This document shows positions 44,238 through 51,677 of a DNA stretch of 64,000 nucleotides, one piece after another (position 1 is the first letter of the stretch; every line of letters starts with the position of its first letter). A model generated the notes under the pieces. It saw only the letters and a program-made list of their open reading frames with translations. It did no database searches and had not been told where the DNA came from. The DNA lies in NCBI RefSeq assembly GCF_900142975.1, contig NZ_LT670848.1, positions 744,001-808,000 of the forward strand. The letters run 5' to 3'. The translations under genes were made by a program, and so were the position numbers. Origin of the DNA: Salegentibacter salegens. GTDB taxonomy: Bacteria > Bacteroidota > Bacteroidia > Flavobacteriales > Flavobacteriaceae.

Positions 44238-44914
44238 AACTGGTTTTAACCTGCGAACACGCTTTTAATAGAATTCCGAAGGAATACAATGACTTATTTT
44301 TAAATGCTGAAGATACGCTGAACTCACATCGAGGTTATGACCCTGGTGCTTTGGATTTGTTTAAAGAATTAAAAGTGTTAGCCGATTTTAAAGAATTTCA
44401 ACAAACTGGGAGGCTTTTGGTTGAAGTAAATAGATCTAAAGGGCATCCCAACTTATTCTCTGAGTTTACCGGAAAAATATCCCTTCAGGAGAAAACAGAA
44501 ATTTTAGAAAACTATTATTTTCCTTACCGAAACTCTATTGAAAAAGCTATTTCAGCATTTATTAGAGAAGGGGAGAAAGTGTTGCATTTTTCGGTACATA
44601 CTTTTACACCAGAATTAAATGGTATAATAAGAAATACAGAAATTGGATTGCTGTACGACCCTGCAAGACCGAGGGAAAAAGAATTCAGTAAAAAATTTAA
44701 GCAGAATTTAAAGAATCAAAATCCTGAATTGAAAATCAGGTTTAATTATCCATATTTGGGTAGAGCAGATGGTTTTACTACTTACCTACGTAAGAAATTC
44801 CCGGACAATTATATTGGCATTGAGCTGGAAGTAAACCAAAAATTTGTGCATAATAATAAAATGGATTCAGTTTTTAAGAAACAGCTATTTACAGCTTTAA
44901 AAGCTTCTTATTAA
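44234..44914 (+). CDS. N-formylglutamate amidohydrolase-like protein
   Basis: 226 aa. The start codon is TTG at 44234, overlapping the GCS2 stop as TTGA; no ATG is near and the next residues (KLVLTCEHAFNRIP) are the standard family start, so the TTG start is well supported. Other family blocks are SHRGYDPGALDLF, VEVNRSKGHPNLFS, LHFSVHTFTP and LLYDPARPREKEFSK, ending in YIGIELEVNQKFV. The enzyme class hydrolyses N-acyl-glutamate amides. In this operon it could cut or edit the product of the two ligases. Repeat B follows directly. Confidence 0.9.
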   Translation: MKLVLTCEHAFNRIPKEYNDLFLNAEDTLNSHRGYDPGALDLFKELKVLADFKEFQQTGRLLVEVNRSKGHPNLFSEFTGKISLQEKTEILENYYFPYRNSIEKAISAFIREGEKVLHFSVHTFTPELNGIIRNTEIGLLYDPARPREKEFSKKFKQNLKNQNPELKIRFNYPYLGRADGFTTYLRKKFPDNYIGIELEVNQKFVHNNKMDSVFKKQLFTALKASY

Positions 44915-45050
44915 AAAAAGGCTGTTTAAAAAGATCCGGTTTCGTCAAGCTGAATTTATTTCAGCTTCTAACAAGTTTTAATTTTATACTTTCTTAGATT
45001 CTGAAATAAATTCAGAATGACGATTTAAAAACTTTTTAAGCAGCCTCTTG
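44915..45050 (+). repeat. Repeat element B, copy 2 (MITE-like, 136 bp)
   Basis: Same interior as copy 1 (TTTCGTCAAGCTGAA, TTCTAACA, TTAGATTCTGAAATAAATTC and ATGACGATTT). Terminal arms AAAAAGGCTGTTTAAAAAG (44915-44933) and CTTTTTAAGCAGCCTCTTG (45032-45050) pair with each other but differ from copy 1 at several paired positions. Same orientation as copy 1, 4.8 kb away. Confidence 0.8.
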
Positions 45051-45079
45051 TAGCTATAATCCTAATTTTTCAATTTAAT

Positions 45080-45493
45080 CTATTGAATCAATTCAGACTC
45101 TAAAGTGATTTGGGTATTTAGTAATTTTGAAATTGGGCAATTTTCTTTAGCGTCTTTGGCAACTTTTTCGAATTGTGCTTTATCAATTCCTTTTACTTTT
45201 GCCTTTAAAATTAAATGCGATTTTTTCACAGCGCCATCTTCAAAAGTAATTTCAGATTTAGTTTCTAACTCATCGGGTGCAAAACCTTCTTCAGTAAGAT
45301 TAGCCGAGAGTTGCATGGTAAAACAACCGGCATGTGCGGCACCTATAAGTTCTTCGGGGTTGGTGCCAATTCCGTCTTCAAACCTTGTTTTAAAAGAATA
45401 TTGCGATTCTTTTAAAACGCCACTTTGCGTGCTTACCGTTCCTTTTCCTTCCTTAAGGTTGCCTTTCCAAACTGCGCTTCCATTTCTTATCAT
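45080..45493 (-). CDS. OsmC-family peroxiredoxin
   Basis: 137 aa. Two redox Cys are in the usual places, [16 protein letters not shown] and [27 protein letters not shown] and [19 protein letters not shown] mark the OsmC subgroup. Reduces organic hydroperoxides in the cytoplasm. Start chosen at 45493, the only suitable ATG. Single gene. Confidence 0.94.
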   Translation of the reverse strand: MIRNGSAVWKGNLKEGKGTVSTQSGVLKESQYSFKTRFEDGIGTNPEELIGAAHAGCFTMQLSANLTEEGFAPDELETKSEITFEDGAVKKSHLILKAKVKGIDKAQFEKVAKDAKENCPISKLLNTQITLESELIQ

Positions 45494-45591
45494 AATAATA
45501 TTTTTTGTTGATTTTCTCTAAGATAAAAATCATTATGACCAACCTAAAATTATTATCAAAACATTAACCCCAATTTATTAGTATAAAAAAG

Positions 45592-45623
45592 AAAAGCCCG
45601 AAACCATTAGGCTTCGGGCTTTT
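45592..45623. terminator. Terminator between the FKBP and OsmC genes
   Basis: AAAAGCCCGAA (45592-45602) pairs with TTCGGGCTTTT (45613-45623) around a 10-base loop. A-rich sequence on its left is the T run for the minus-strand FKBP gene. Confidence 0.85.
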
Positions 45624-45643
45624 AAATATAAGTTAAAAAGAAC

Positions 45644-46075
45644 TTATTTGATCTCTACTACTTCAAGATCAAATACCAGATCTTTTCCTGCAAGTGGGTG
45701 ATTTCCATCTACCACAATCGTTTCGTCTTTTACATCTTTAACCACAAGGTTCATTTCCTGCCCATCAGGACTTTTAGAAACAAGCCCCATTCCTACTTCC
45801 GGCTTAATTTCTTCAGGAAGTTGGCTTTTTTCAACTTCTTGCACAAGCTCTTCTCTTGGCTCCCCGTAAGCTTCTTCTTTAGGAATATTTATGGTTTTCT
45901 TCTCGTTCACTTTCATATCGATAAGGCCTTTCTCAAAACCAGGGATAAGCTGTCCTTGTCCCATAGTAAATTCTATAGGCTCACCTCTTTCTACAGAGCT
46001 GTCAAAAACCTGCCCGTCAGCTAGTTTACCTGTGTAATGTACCTTTACCGTGTCATTTGCTTTTACTTGACTCAT
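45644..46075 (-). CDS. FKBP-type peptidyl-prolyl isomerase, SlyD-like
   Basis: 143 aa from the ATG at 46075 (MSQVKANDTVKVHYTGKL); the longer frame to 46162 runs through its promoter and is rejected. FKBP core at about 1-60 (GKLADGQVFDSSVERGEP, GQGQLIPGFEKGLIDM), an inserted IF-type chaperone flap at about 68-120, and the closing strand DLVFDLEVVEIK. It lacks the long His-rich metal tail of E. coli SlyD. Cytoplasmic folding helper. Its promoter is one of the clearest in the window. Confidence 0.93.
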   Translation of the reverse strand: MSQVKANDTVKVHYTGKLADGQVFDSSVERGEPIEFTMGQGQLIPGFEKGLIDMKVNEKKTINIPKEEAYGEPREELVQEVEKSQLPEEIKPEVGMGLVSKSPDGQEMNLVVKDVKDETIVVDGNHPLAGKDLVFDLEVVEIK

Positions 46076-46132
46076 AATGTTGTTTTTCAAAATTATAATG
46101 GGCTTTATTAAAAATATGCCCTTTAAAGAGTG

Positions 46133-46163
46133 CAAAGGTACAGTTATAAAATCCGCTTCCAAA
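46133..46163 (-). promoter_or_regulatory. Promoter of the FKBP gene
   Basis: Minus strand TTTG (46163-46160), 19 bases, TACCTTTG (46140-46133). Both boxes match exactly. The untranslated leader would be about 52 bases. Confidence 0.7.
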
Positions 46164-46358
46164 TTATGACACCTTTAATCCTGTAATCTTTTAAAAATCT
46201 TAACATTTAAAATTAAGGTTTCATCTGAAATCCTACACTCTGAAAGACAGGTGCTTAATATTTAAATTGGAATTCCCGGAATAAGTAAATACATTTATTA
46301 ACTCAAAATTTAGAAAAATTTTAATAAGCTTAACCACTTAACTTAAATCCTGAAACAA

Positions 46359-47825
46359 ATGAAAAAAGATGAAACCTCTAAATCTAATTCCAGAAGAAGT
46401 TTTTTAAAGACAACTGCGTTAGCCACCGCAGGAATTAGCATTATTCCCAGGCACGTAATGGGAGGCGCCGGTTTTTTAGCCCCGAGTGATAAATTAGTGA
46501 TTGCGGGAATTGGAGTAGGAGGAAAAGGTGAAAGTGATATTAATAGCTTTTATCAATCAGGTAAAGCCGATATTGGTTTTTTATGCGATGTTGATAAGAA
46601 AAGAGCTGCAAATTCTGTAGCACGTTTCCCAAAAGCTAAATTCTATACCGATTACCGGGAAATGTTAGAAAAGGAAGCCAAAAATATAGATGCGGTTTCT
46701 ATTTCAACACCAGACCATGGTCACGCTGTGCAGGCCTTAGCCGCTATGGAACTCGGGAAACCGGTATATGTTCAAAAACCGCTTACCCACGATATTTACG
46801 AAGCCAGGCAATTAACTGAAGCTGCAGAAAAATATAAAGTGGTTACCCAAATGGGAAACCAGGGAGCTTCTGGTGATGGCGTAAGAAAAATGCGCGAGTG
46901 GTATGATGCCGATCTTATAGGAAAAGTACATACCGTTTATGTGTGGACAGATAGACCGGTTTGGCCGCAGGGAATTCCGTGGCCAAAAGGAAAAACAACC
47001 GCAGTGCCTGAAGGTTTAGACTGGGATTTATGGTTAAATACCGCTCCTAAGAGAGAATATATAGAAGGTTTGGTTCCGTTTAACTGGCGTGGCTGGTGGG
47101 ATTATGGTACCGGTGCACTTGGCGATATGGGTTGCCATTTAATTGAAGCGCCATACCGTGTTTTAGGCCTGGGCCATCCAAAAGATGTGCAGTGTAGCGT
47201 TGGAAGTGTGTATGTAGATGAATTTAAAAGAGGTTATTTCCCCGAAAGTTGCCCACCTTCAAGTCATGCGGTAATGACGTTCCCTAAAACCGACAAAACC
47301 AATAAAGATGTAACCTTGCATTGGATGGACGGTGGGATTAAACCAAAGAGACCGGAAGAACTTGGCCCAAATGAAACTTTTGGTGATGGTGGCAACGGCG
47401 TATTATTTATTGGCGATAAAGGAAAAATGATGTGTGGTACTTACGGTAGAAATCCACGTTTATTGCCAACTTCAAAAACCGATGAAGTAAATGTTGCTGA
47501 GAAATATGATCGCGTTCCCGGTGGGGAAGAAGGCCATTATGCACAATGGGTAGAAGGCGCAATTGCCGGCTACGGAAAAAAAGAACTGAGTTCTCCTTTT
47601 GAAATTGCAGGGCCACTAACTGAAACTTTATTAATTGCCAATTTAGCCATTAGAGGGTATGATGTTAGAAATGAAAAGAAACGTGATAATGGAGATACCT
47701 ATTTTGAATATCCCGGGCGTGATATAAAAATGCTTTGGAACTCAGAAGAAATGCGCGTTACTAATTTTGATGAAGCCAATCAATTTGTGCGTAGAGACTA
47801 TCGCGATGGCTGGAAGTTGAGTTAA
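46359..47825 (+). CDS. Gfo/Idh/MocA-family oxidoreductase with Tat-type signal
   Basis: 488 aa. N-terminal SRRSFLKTTALATAGIS is a twin-arginine signal, so the enzyme folds with its cofactor and is exported. NAD(P)-binding Rossmann part: VIAGIGVGGKGESD, then DAVSISTPDHGHAVQA and the cofactor-linked YVQKPLTHDIYEARQL. The C-terminal half is the sugar-binding domain (GWWDYGTGALGDMGCHLIEAPYR). Probable substrate is a sugar or inositol derivative. No PUL-type sugar genes are adjacent. The 283-base upstream region contains the divergent FKBP promoter and no other clear signal. Confidence 0.92.
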   Translation: MKKDETSKSNSRRSFLKTTALATAGISIIPRHVMGGAGFLAPSDKLVIAGIGVGGKGESDINSFYQSGKADIGFLCDVDKKRAANSVARFPKAKFYTDYREMLEKEAKNIDAVSISTPDHGHAVQALAAMELGKPVYVQKPLTHDIYEARQLTEAAEKYKVVTQMGNQGASGDGVRKMREWYDADLIGKVHTVYVWTDRPVWPQGIPWPKGKTTAVPEGLDWDLWLNTAPKREYIEGLVPFNWRGWWDYGTGALGDMGCHLIEAPYRVLGLGHPKDVQCSVGSVYVDEFKRGYFPESCPPSSHAVMTFPKTDKTNKDVTLHWMDGGIKPKRPEELGPNETFGDGGNGVLFIGDKGKMMCGTYGRNPRLLPTSKTDEVNVAEKYDRVPGGEEGHYAQWVEGAIAGYGKKELSSPFEIAGPLTETLLIANLAIRGYDVRNEKKRDNGDTYFEYPGRDIKMLWNSEEMRVTNFDEANQFVRRDYRDGWKLS

Positions 47826-47848
47826 TCTAAGAATTTAAAATAATAAGT

Positions 47849-48295
47849 ATGAAAGCCGGGATAATAGTTTTTTTAATAGTTATTTATTTCGGCTTTTTAG
47901 CTTGTAATTTTAATAATAAAGAGTCGGAGCCGACAACCGTTTGGGATACACTGGAAGTTACCGCTTCAGCCTATAATTCCCTTAGCTGGCAAACCGGTGC
48001 CGGTGGTGCAAATATAACTGCCTGGGGAGATACTTTAAAACCCGGTTTAAGAGCAATCGCAGTTTCCAGGGATTTAATCAAAAAAGGGTTAGAGCATAAT
48101 ACGCAGGTTAAAATTGAAGGTTTTGACAGCGTTTTTCTTGTAAAAGATAAAATGCATTACCGCTGGAAAAACAAAATTGACATCTACATGGACGAGGATG
48201 TACAAAAAGCCAGGGAATTTGGTCGTAAAAAATTAAAGATCTATTATGAGGTTCCAATAGATTCAATTTCAAAGAATAAAAACACAAAAGAATAA
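47849..48295 (+). CDS. 3D-domain lipoprotein
   Basis: 148 aa. Hydrophobic signal with lipobox FLAC (Cys19) followed by NFNNKESEP. The mature part is a 3D (Asp-Asp-Asp) beta-barrel: VTASAYNSLSWQTGAG, ITAWGDTLKPGLRAIAVSRDL and NKIDIYMDEDVQKAREFG. The fold is that of lytic transglycosylase MltA-type barrels, and catalytic Asp candidates are in DIYMDED. Likely acts on peptidoglycan or is a relict of it. Starts 23 bases after the oxidoreductase and ends 6 bases before the channel gene. Confidence 0.88.
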   Translation: MKAGIIVFLIVIYFGFLACNFNNKESEPTTVWDTLEVTASAYNSLSWQTGAGGANITAWGDTLKPGLRAIAVSRDLIKKGLEHNTQVKIEGFDSVFLVKDKMHYRWKNKIDIYMDEDVQKAREFGRKKLKIYYEVPIDSISKNKNTKE

Positions 48296-48301
48296 TTCTT
48301 A

Positions 48302-49372
48302 ATGATTAAAAAATACTTTTTTCTATTTAGCCTATTAATTTCAAGTTTCAGTTTTAATGCGCAACAGGCTCCAGATAGCCTGGATTTCTCAAAAACACTC
48401 GTAATTGGTGTTACCCCAACACCTCCTTTTGTGATGAAGGAAAATGGGGAATACGCCGGACTTAGCATTGAGGCCTGGGAATTGGTAAATGAAGAGCTAG
48501 AATTTAATTATAAGTTTAAAGAATATGCTTCCCTGGGCGATTTATTAAACGCTATAGAAAACAACGAAGTAGATTTTAGTATTAATCCGGTTACGGTTAC
48601 CGATAACCGAATGGAGCGAATGGATTTTTCCCAGCCTTATTTTATATCGCATACCGGTGTAGCCAAAAGAAGTGAATCTCAGGTTTTTAGTTATTTAGCC
48701 AACTTATTTAGCTGGAATTTTATTTCAGCAATACTTATTTTATTAGCGGTAATTTTCATTTTTGGCTTTCTGGTTTGGATCTTTGAGCGTAAAAAGAATG
48801 CCGAAGAGTTTGGTGGCGGTTCCCGCGGAATTCTCGAAGGTTTTTGGTGGAGCGCCGTTACTATGACAACGGTGGGTTATGGAGATAAATCGCCCAGAAC
48901 TACCGGCGGGCGTATAATTGGCTTAATCTGGATGTTTATGGCTATAATTATTATTTCCAGTTTAACAGCCGGAATTGCTTCATCTCTAACCGTTCAAACT
49001 ATGAACGATGAAATTACAGGTGTACAGGATCTCTCTAATTTTGAAGTTACAACTGTAAGAAGCAGCAGTGCCCAGGAATTATTAAATCTCTACAATATTC
49101 AGCATACCGAAGTTATGAGCGAAAAAGAGGGAATGGAGCTTTTAAAAAATAAAGAAACGAAGCTTTTTGTTTACGATGAGCCCATTTTACGCTATGAATT
49201 AAAAAGAAGCGGATTGGAAGATGATATTGAAGTCCTCCCAAAAACCCTAAAAAAAGATTATTACGGGTATAGCTTTCCAAAGAATTCGGTATTATTAAAT
49301 AAGATAGATCCTATTCTCATTGGAGTTATGAAAACAATGGAATGGAACACTATTATGGCCGAATATGAATAA
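48302..49372 (+). CDS. GluR0-like ligand-gated ion channel (periplasmic-binding lobes split by a K+ pore)
   Basis: 356 aa. Signal peptide about 1-20, first ligand-binding lobe about 30-125 (VTPTPPFVMKENGEYAGLS, then NPVTVTDNRMERMDFSQPYF with the Arg expected to hold an amino-acid carboxylate). Then come membrane helix 1 (about 140-163), re-entrant pore with filter T190-V-G-Y-G-D195 and membrane helix 2 (about 205-228), and the second lobe about 235-350. This is the layout of prokaryotic ionotropic glutamate receptors; the TVGYG filter predicts K+ selectivity. It is short by comparison with animal receptors but complete for a bacterial one. Confidence 0.9.
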   Translation: MIKKYFFLFSLLISSFSFNAQQAPDSLDFSKTLVIGVTPTPPFVMKENGEYAGLSIEAWELVNEELEFNYKFKEYASLGDLLNAIENNEVDFSINPVTVTDNRMERMDFSQPYFISHTGVAKRSESQVFSYLANLFSWNFISAILILLAVIFIFGFLVWIFERKKNAEEFGGGSRGILEGFWWSAVTMTTVGYGDKSPRTTGGRIIGLIWMFMAIIIISSLTAGIASSLTVQTMNDEITGVQDLSNFEVTTVRSSSAQELLNLYNIQHTEVMSEKEGMELLKNKETKLFVYDEPILRYELKRSGLEDDIEVLPKTLKKDYYGYSFPKNSVLLNKIDPILIGVMKTMEWNTIMAEYE

Positions 49373-49504
49373 TTATCCGAGGCCAAGGTAACCAAGGATT
49401 ATCCAAAGGATTATAAATACCACGATAATTCCTATACATCCGCAACCGCCACCAAGTTTTTTGGCGCCCCAACCAGCGAGAATAGCCCTAATGATATTTT
49501 TCAT
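49373..49504 (-). CDS. 43-aa glycine/cysteine membrane miniprotein
   Basis: An ATG at 49504 opens a frame of 43 codons ending TAA at 49373, directly against the stop of the channel gene with no gap. The product starts MKNIIRAILAGWGAKKLGGG, then CGC, then a hydrophobic helix IGIIVVFIILWIILGYL. The AGWGAKKLGGGCGC segment is, as I recall, present in other Bacteroidota miniproteins, which together with the clean start supports a real gene. Single-pass membrane peptide, function unknown. The two Cys could bind metal or form a disulfide. Confidence 0.65.
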   Translation of the reverse strand: MKNIIRAILAGWGAKKLGGGCGCIGIIVVFIILWIILGYLGLG

Positions 49505-49656
49505 AATTAACAGTTTATAGGTTAAGTCAGGACTAATTTAGCTGAAAACAAATTTCAAAGTTTAGAATTAGCAAATATTTAGGAGCATATCAGTACAAAG
49601 CCTTAAAAATTGAAATTTTCTATTTTGTATCTTTATAAAAACTAACAAAGAATATT

Positions 49657-50535
49657 ATGAAGCTACATAGAATAAAACTCGTTTTTTTATGCCTATTTAT
49701 TTGCAGTGGCGTTTATGCCCAAAGTACTTCTGCTACTTTAATAAAAAAAGTAGATGGATTTAGCCATCCCGAATCAGTGGTTTTTAATGACGATAAAAAT
49801 GAATATTATATCTCGAATATGGCCGATGAAATAGCCGGAGACGGATTTATTTCCCGGGTTTCTGCTGAAGGAGAAATTATTGAGCTAAAATGGATAGATG
49901 GTTTAAAAGATCCAAAAGGTTTGCTGGTAAAAGATGGTAAAGTTTATGTTACCAATAATACTGAAGTGATTGAAATTAGTATTGAAAATTCAGAAATAAC
50001 AAAGCGTATAGAAGTTGAAGGTGCCAAATCCTTAAATGATATTACCGCAGACGCTGCAGGAAATATTTTTATTTCAGATTCAGGCAAAAGTGCTATTTAT
50101 TTAATACCCAACGATACTCCAAATATGTTGATGGTTCCTGAAAATGAAGATGGCGATATTATTGAATATTTGAACACTACAAGGTTGGAATATGTAAACG
50201 GTCTTTATGCTCACAAAGATTATCTTTACGCTGCTGCCTGGGGAGAAAATACGAACGGAAATTTCCTAAAAATTGATATGGATACCCGCGAGATCGAAAA
50301 AGTATCTAAAAAAGGAATTGGCAATTTAGACGGCGTTCAACCAGTTGGTGATGATGCCTTTTATATTTCAGATTGGGCTACTGGTACAATTTATCTTATT
50401 GAGAAAGACGGGGAACTTAAAGAAGTATTAACTTCAGAAAAAAGCTCTGGGGATATTTTATTTGATGCTGAAAAAAATCAATTGGTTTTACCTATGAATT
50501 TTCAAAACTCGGTTTGGTGGTACCAACTTCAATAA
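49657..50535 (+). CDS. Secreted SMP-30/NHL-like beta-propeller protein
   Basis: 292 aa. Signal peptide about 1-22 (KLVFLCLFICSGVYAQ). Repeating blades are seen: GFSHPESVVFNDDKNEYYIS, GLKDPKGLLVKDGKVYVTN, SLNDITADAAGNIFISDS, NLDGVQPVGDDAFYISDW. The pattern is that of SMP-30/gluconolactonase/LRE-like six-blade propellers. Metal ligands expected for lactonase activity are partly present (Glu of PESV, Asn and Asp in later blades). Periplasmic; could hydrolyse a lactone or simply bind. Single gene. Confidence 0.85.
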   Translation: MKLHRIKLVFLCLFICSGVYAQSTSATLIKKVDGFSHPESVVFNDDKNEYYISNMADEIAGDGFISRVSAEGEIIELKWIDGLKDPKGLLVKDGKVYVTNNTEVIEISIENSEITKRIEVEGAKSLNDITADAAGNIFISDSGKSAIYLIPNDTPNMLMVPENEDGDIIEYLNTTRLEYVNGLYAHKDYLYAAAWGENTNGNFLKIDMDTREIEKVSKKGIGNLDGVQPVGDDAFYISDWATGTIYLIEKDGELKEVLTSEKSSGDILFDAEKNQLVLPMNFQNSVWWYQLQ

Positions 50536-50552
50536 TTTAAGAATACCTTATC

Positions 50553-50581
50553 ATTGTTAAATTCAAGAAATACTAATTTTG
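50553..50581 (+). promoter_or_regulatory. Promoter of the 48-aa membrane miniprotein
   Basis: ATTG (50553-50556), 17 bases, TAATTTTG (50574-50581). The ATG at 50597 is 15 bases further, so the leader would be under 12 bases. Confidence 0.6.
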
Positions 50582-50596
50582 AAGAAAAACTAACCA

Positions 50597-50743
50597 ATGG
50601 AACTTAAGAAAGACGACGAAGAAAAAGATTATATTTTAAAGGATAATAAGAAAACTAATTTCGGAATCGGTTTTATTATTGCCATTTTATTTATTCTCAT
50701 TGCAGCGGTAGTAATTTCTGGATTCTATTTTGAATTTTGGTAA
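50597..50743 (+). CDS. 48-aa single-pass membrane miniprotein
   Basis: A 48-codon frame with ATG at 50597 and TAA at 50741. Charged N-terminus (MELKKDDEEKDYILKDNKK) and a single strong membrane helix (about 23-43: IGFIIAILFILIAAVVISGF), ending YFEFW. The promoter at 50553-50581 is well placed and supports expression. No homologue is recognised. The rest of this 330-base stretch between larger genes holds only this gene and a GC-rich hairpin. Confidence 0.6.
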   Translation: MELKKDDEEKDYILKDNKKTNFGIGFIIAILFILIAAVVISGFYFEFW

Positions 50744-50835
50744 TGGGATATAACCAACCGTATAACTAAAGATTTTTATCTATAAAATTTGGAACGGGGT
50801 AAACCACCGGTTTCTTCAGCAAAGCTGAATTCATT

Positions 50836-50856
50836 CCCCTCCTTTGAAAGGAGGGG
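50836..50856. repeat. GC-rich perfect palindrome, possible terminator for the minus-strand gene
   Basis: CCCCTCCTTT-G-AAAGGAGGGG is a perfect 10-base stem with a one-base centre. It lies 10 bases beyond the stop of the 214-aa gene. Preceded by AAGCTGAATTCATT, which resembles dispersed intergenic motifs of Flavobacteriia, so it may be a repeat as well as a terminator. Confidence 0.5.
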
Positions 50857-50865
50857 AGCTTTTAT

Positions 50866-51510
50866 CTACTTTTTTATCTCATTAATCAACAAAAACGCCT
50901 GATTCACGTACTCTTTTTCTAAGAAAAGCGCAAAATAGTTTGAGGTAGAAATCATTTCAAAAATTGGAATTCCTTCGTAGGCAAGGAGTTTAAAAAGATA
51001 AAAATACAAACCTACAAACTGCGAACTATTTTTAGGCAGGGCAATGGTTATTGAAGAAAGTTCTTCTTTAATAGAAACCCTTCTCTCGTTTCTAAAGCAA
51101 TCTTCAACCAGATTAGTAAGGCTGGAAGAAACCAAAATATTACTCTCCTGGTAATTACTCGAATAATTAAGGTAAACCCCGGTTTGGTCTTTTACCGCAT
51201 CCAGCAATCTCGCTTTATTCGCAATAATAGTATTGGAATTTAAAAAGGTATATTCTGTAATTCCAGATCGCACAACAATATCACCAAGCTCGCGTAAATG
51301 TTGCATATTAATTTTGGTTCTACGGGGTGCATAACGCCTTAAGGCCATAATTATTGAGCCTTGTTTCACCGGTTTCCGCATTTCCTTTTCTACCTGTGGC
51401 TGTATGTCTTCTGCCAGTCCGCTAAAATTTACAATATCCCGGGCAATTGCATCATCCAAAAAAGGTTGGTGTCTAATTATATCGTGAACACAGGTAGTAA
51501 TCGTCTTCAT
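50866..51510 (-). CDS. Predicted ACT-like protein divergent from aspartokinase
   Basis: 214 aa, not firmly recognised. The N-terminal about 65 residues (PFLDDAIARDIVNFSGLAEDI, then IMALRRYAPRR) look like a winged helix. The last about 130 residues form two alpha-beta units, the second (SITIALPKNSSQFVGLYFYL, YEGIPIFEMISTSNYFALFL) close in pattern to an ACT domain. No signal peptide. Position divergent from an aspartokinase gene suggests control of aspartate-family amino-acid genes; the palindrome just upstream would suit autoregulation. Alternative: an enzyme-free regulatory subunit. Confidence 0.6.
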   Translation of the reverse strand: MKTITTCVHDIIRHQPFLDDAIARDIVNFSGLAEDIQPQVEKEMRKPVKQGSIIMALRRYAPRRTKINMQHLRELGDIVVRSGITEYTFLNSNTIIANKARLLDAVKDQTGVYLNYSSNYQESNILVSSSLTNLVEDCFRNERRVSIKEELSSITIALPKNSSQFVGLYFYLFKLLAYEGIPIFEMISTSNYFALFLEKEYVNQAFLLINEIKK

Positions 51511-51522
51511 TGTTAAATATTG

Positions 51523-51541
51523 TACATTTTGTGCAAATGTA
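51523..51541. promoter_or_regulatory. Palindrome with -7 box upstream of the ACT-like gene
   Basis: TACATTT (51523-51529) and AAATGTA (51535-51541) form a 7-base inverted repeat with a 5-base spacer. On the minus strand 51541-51534 reads TACATTTG, a -7 box, so a bound dimer would cover the promoter. Confidence 0.45.
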
Positions 51542-51677
51542 TATAAATTGATAGATATTTTTTGTTGCAGGAAGCTTTAATTCTAATTATGCATCAAATT
51601 ATTTCAGTTAGTAAAACCGGAATAACAAAAAGAATATTTCAAATTAAAAATCTCACATAGTGAGTAAATATTTAGCA

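Noticed and set aside
39977..45050. Treating the B-flanked segment as a composite transposon
   Set aside because: No transposase, no visible target-site duplication; repeat copies without an enzyme do not prove mobility.
51660..51677. GTG start for aspartokinase
   Set aside because: The ATG at 51678 gives the standard family start; the six extra residues have no support.
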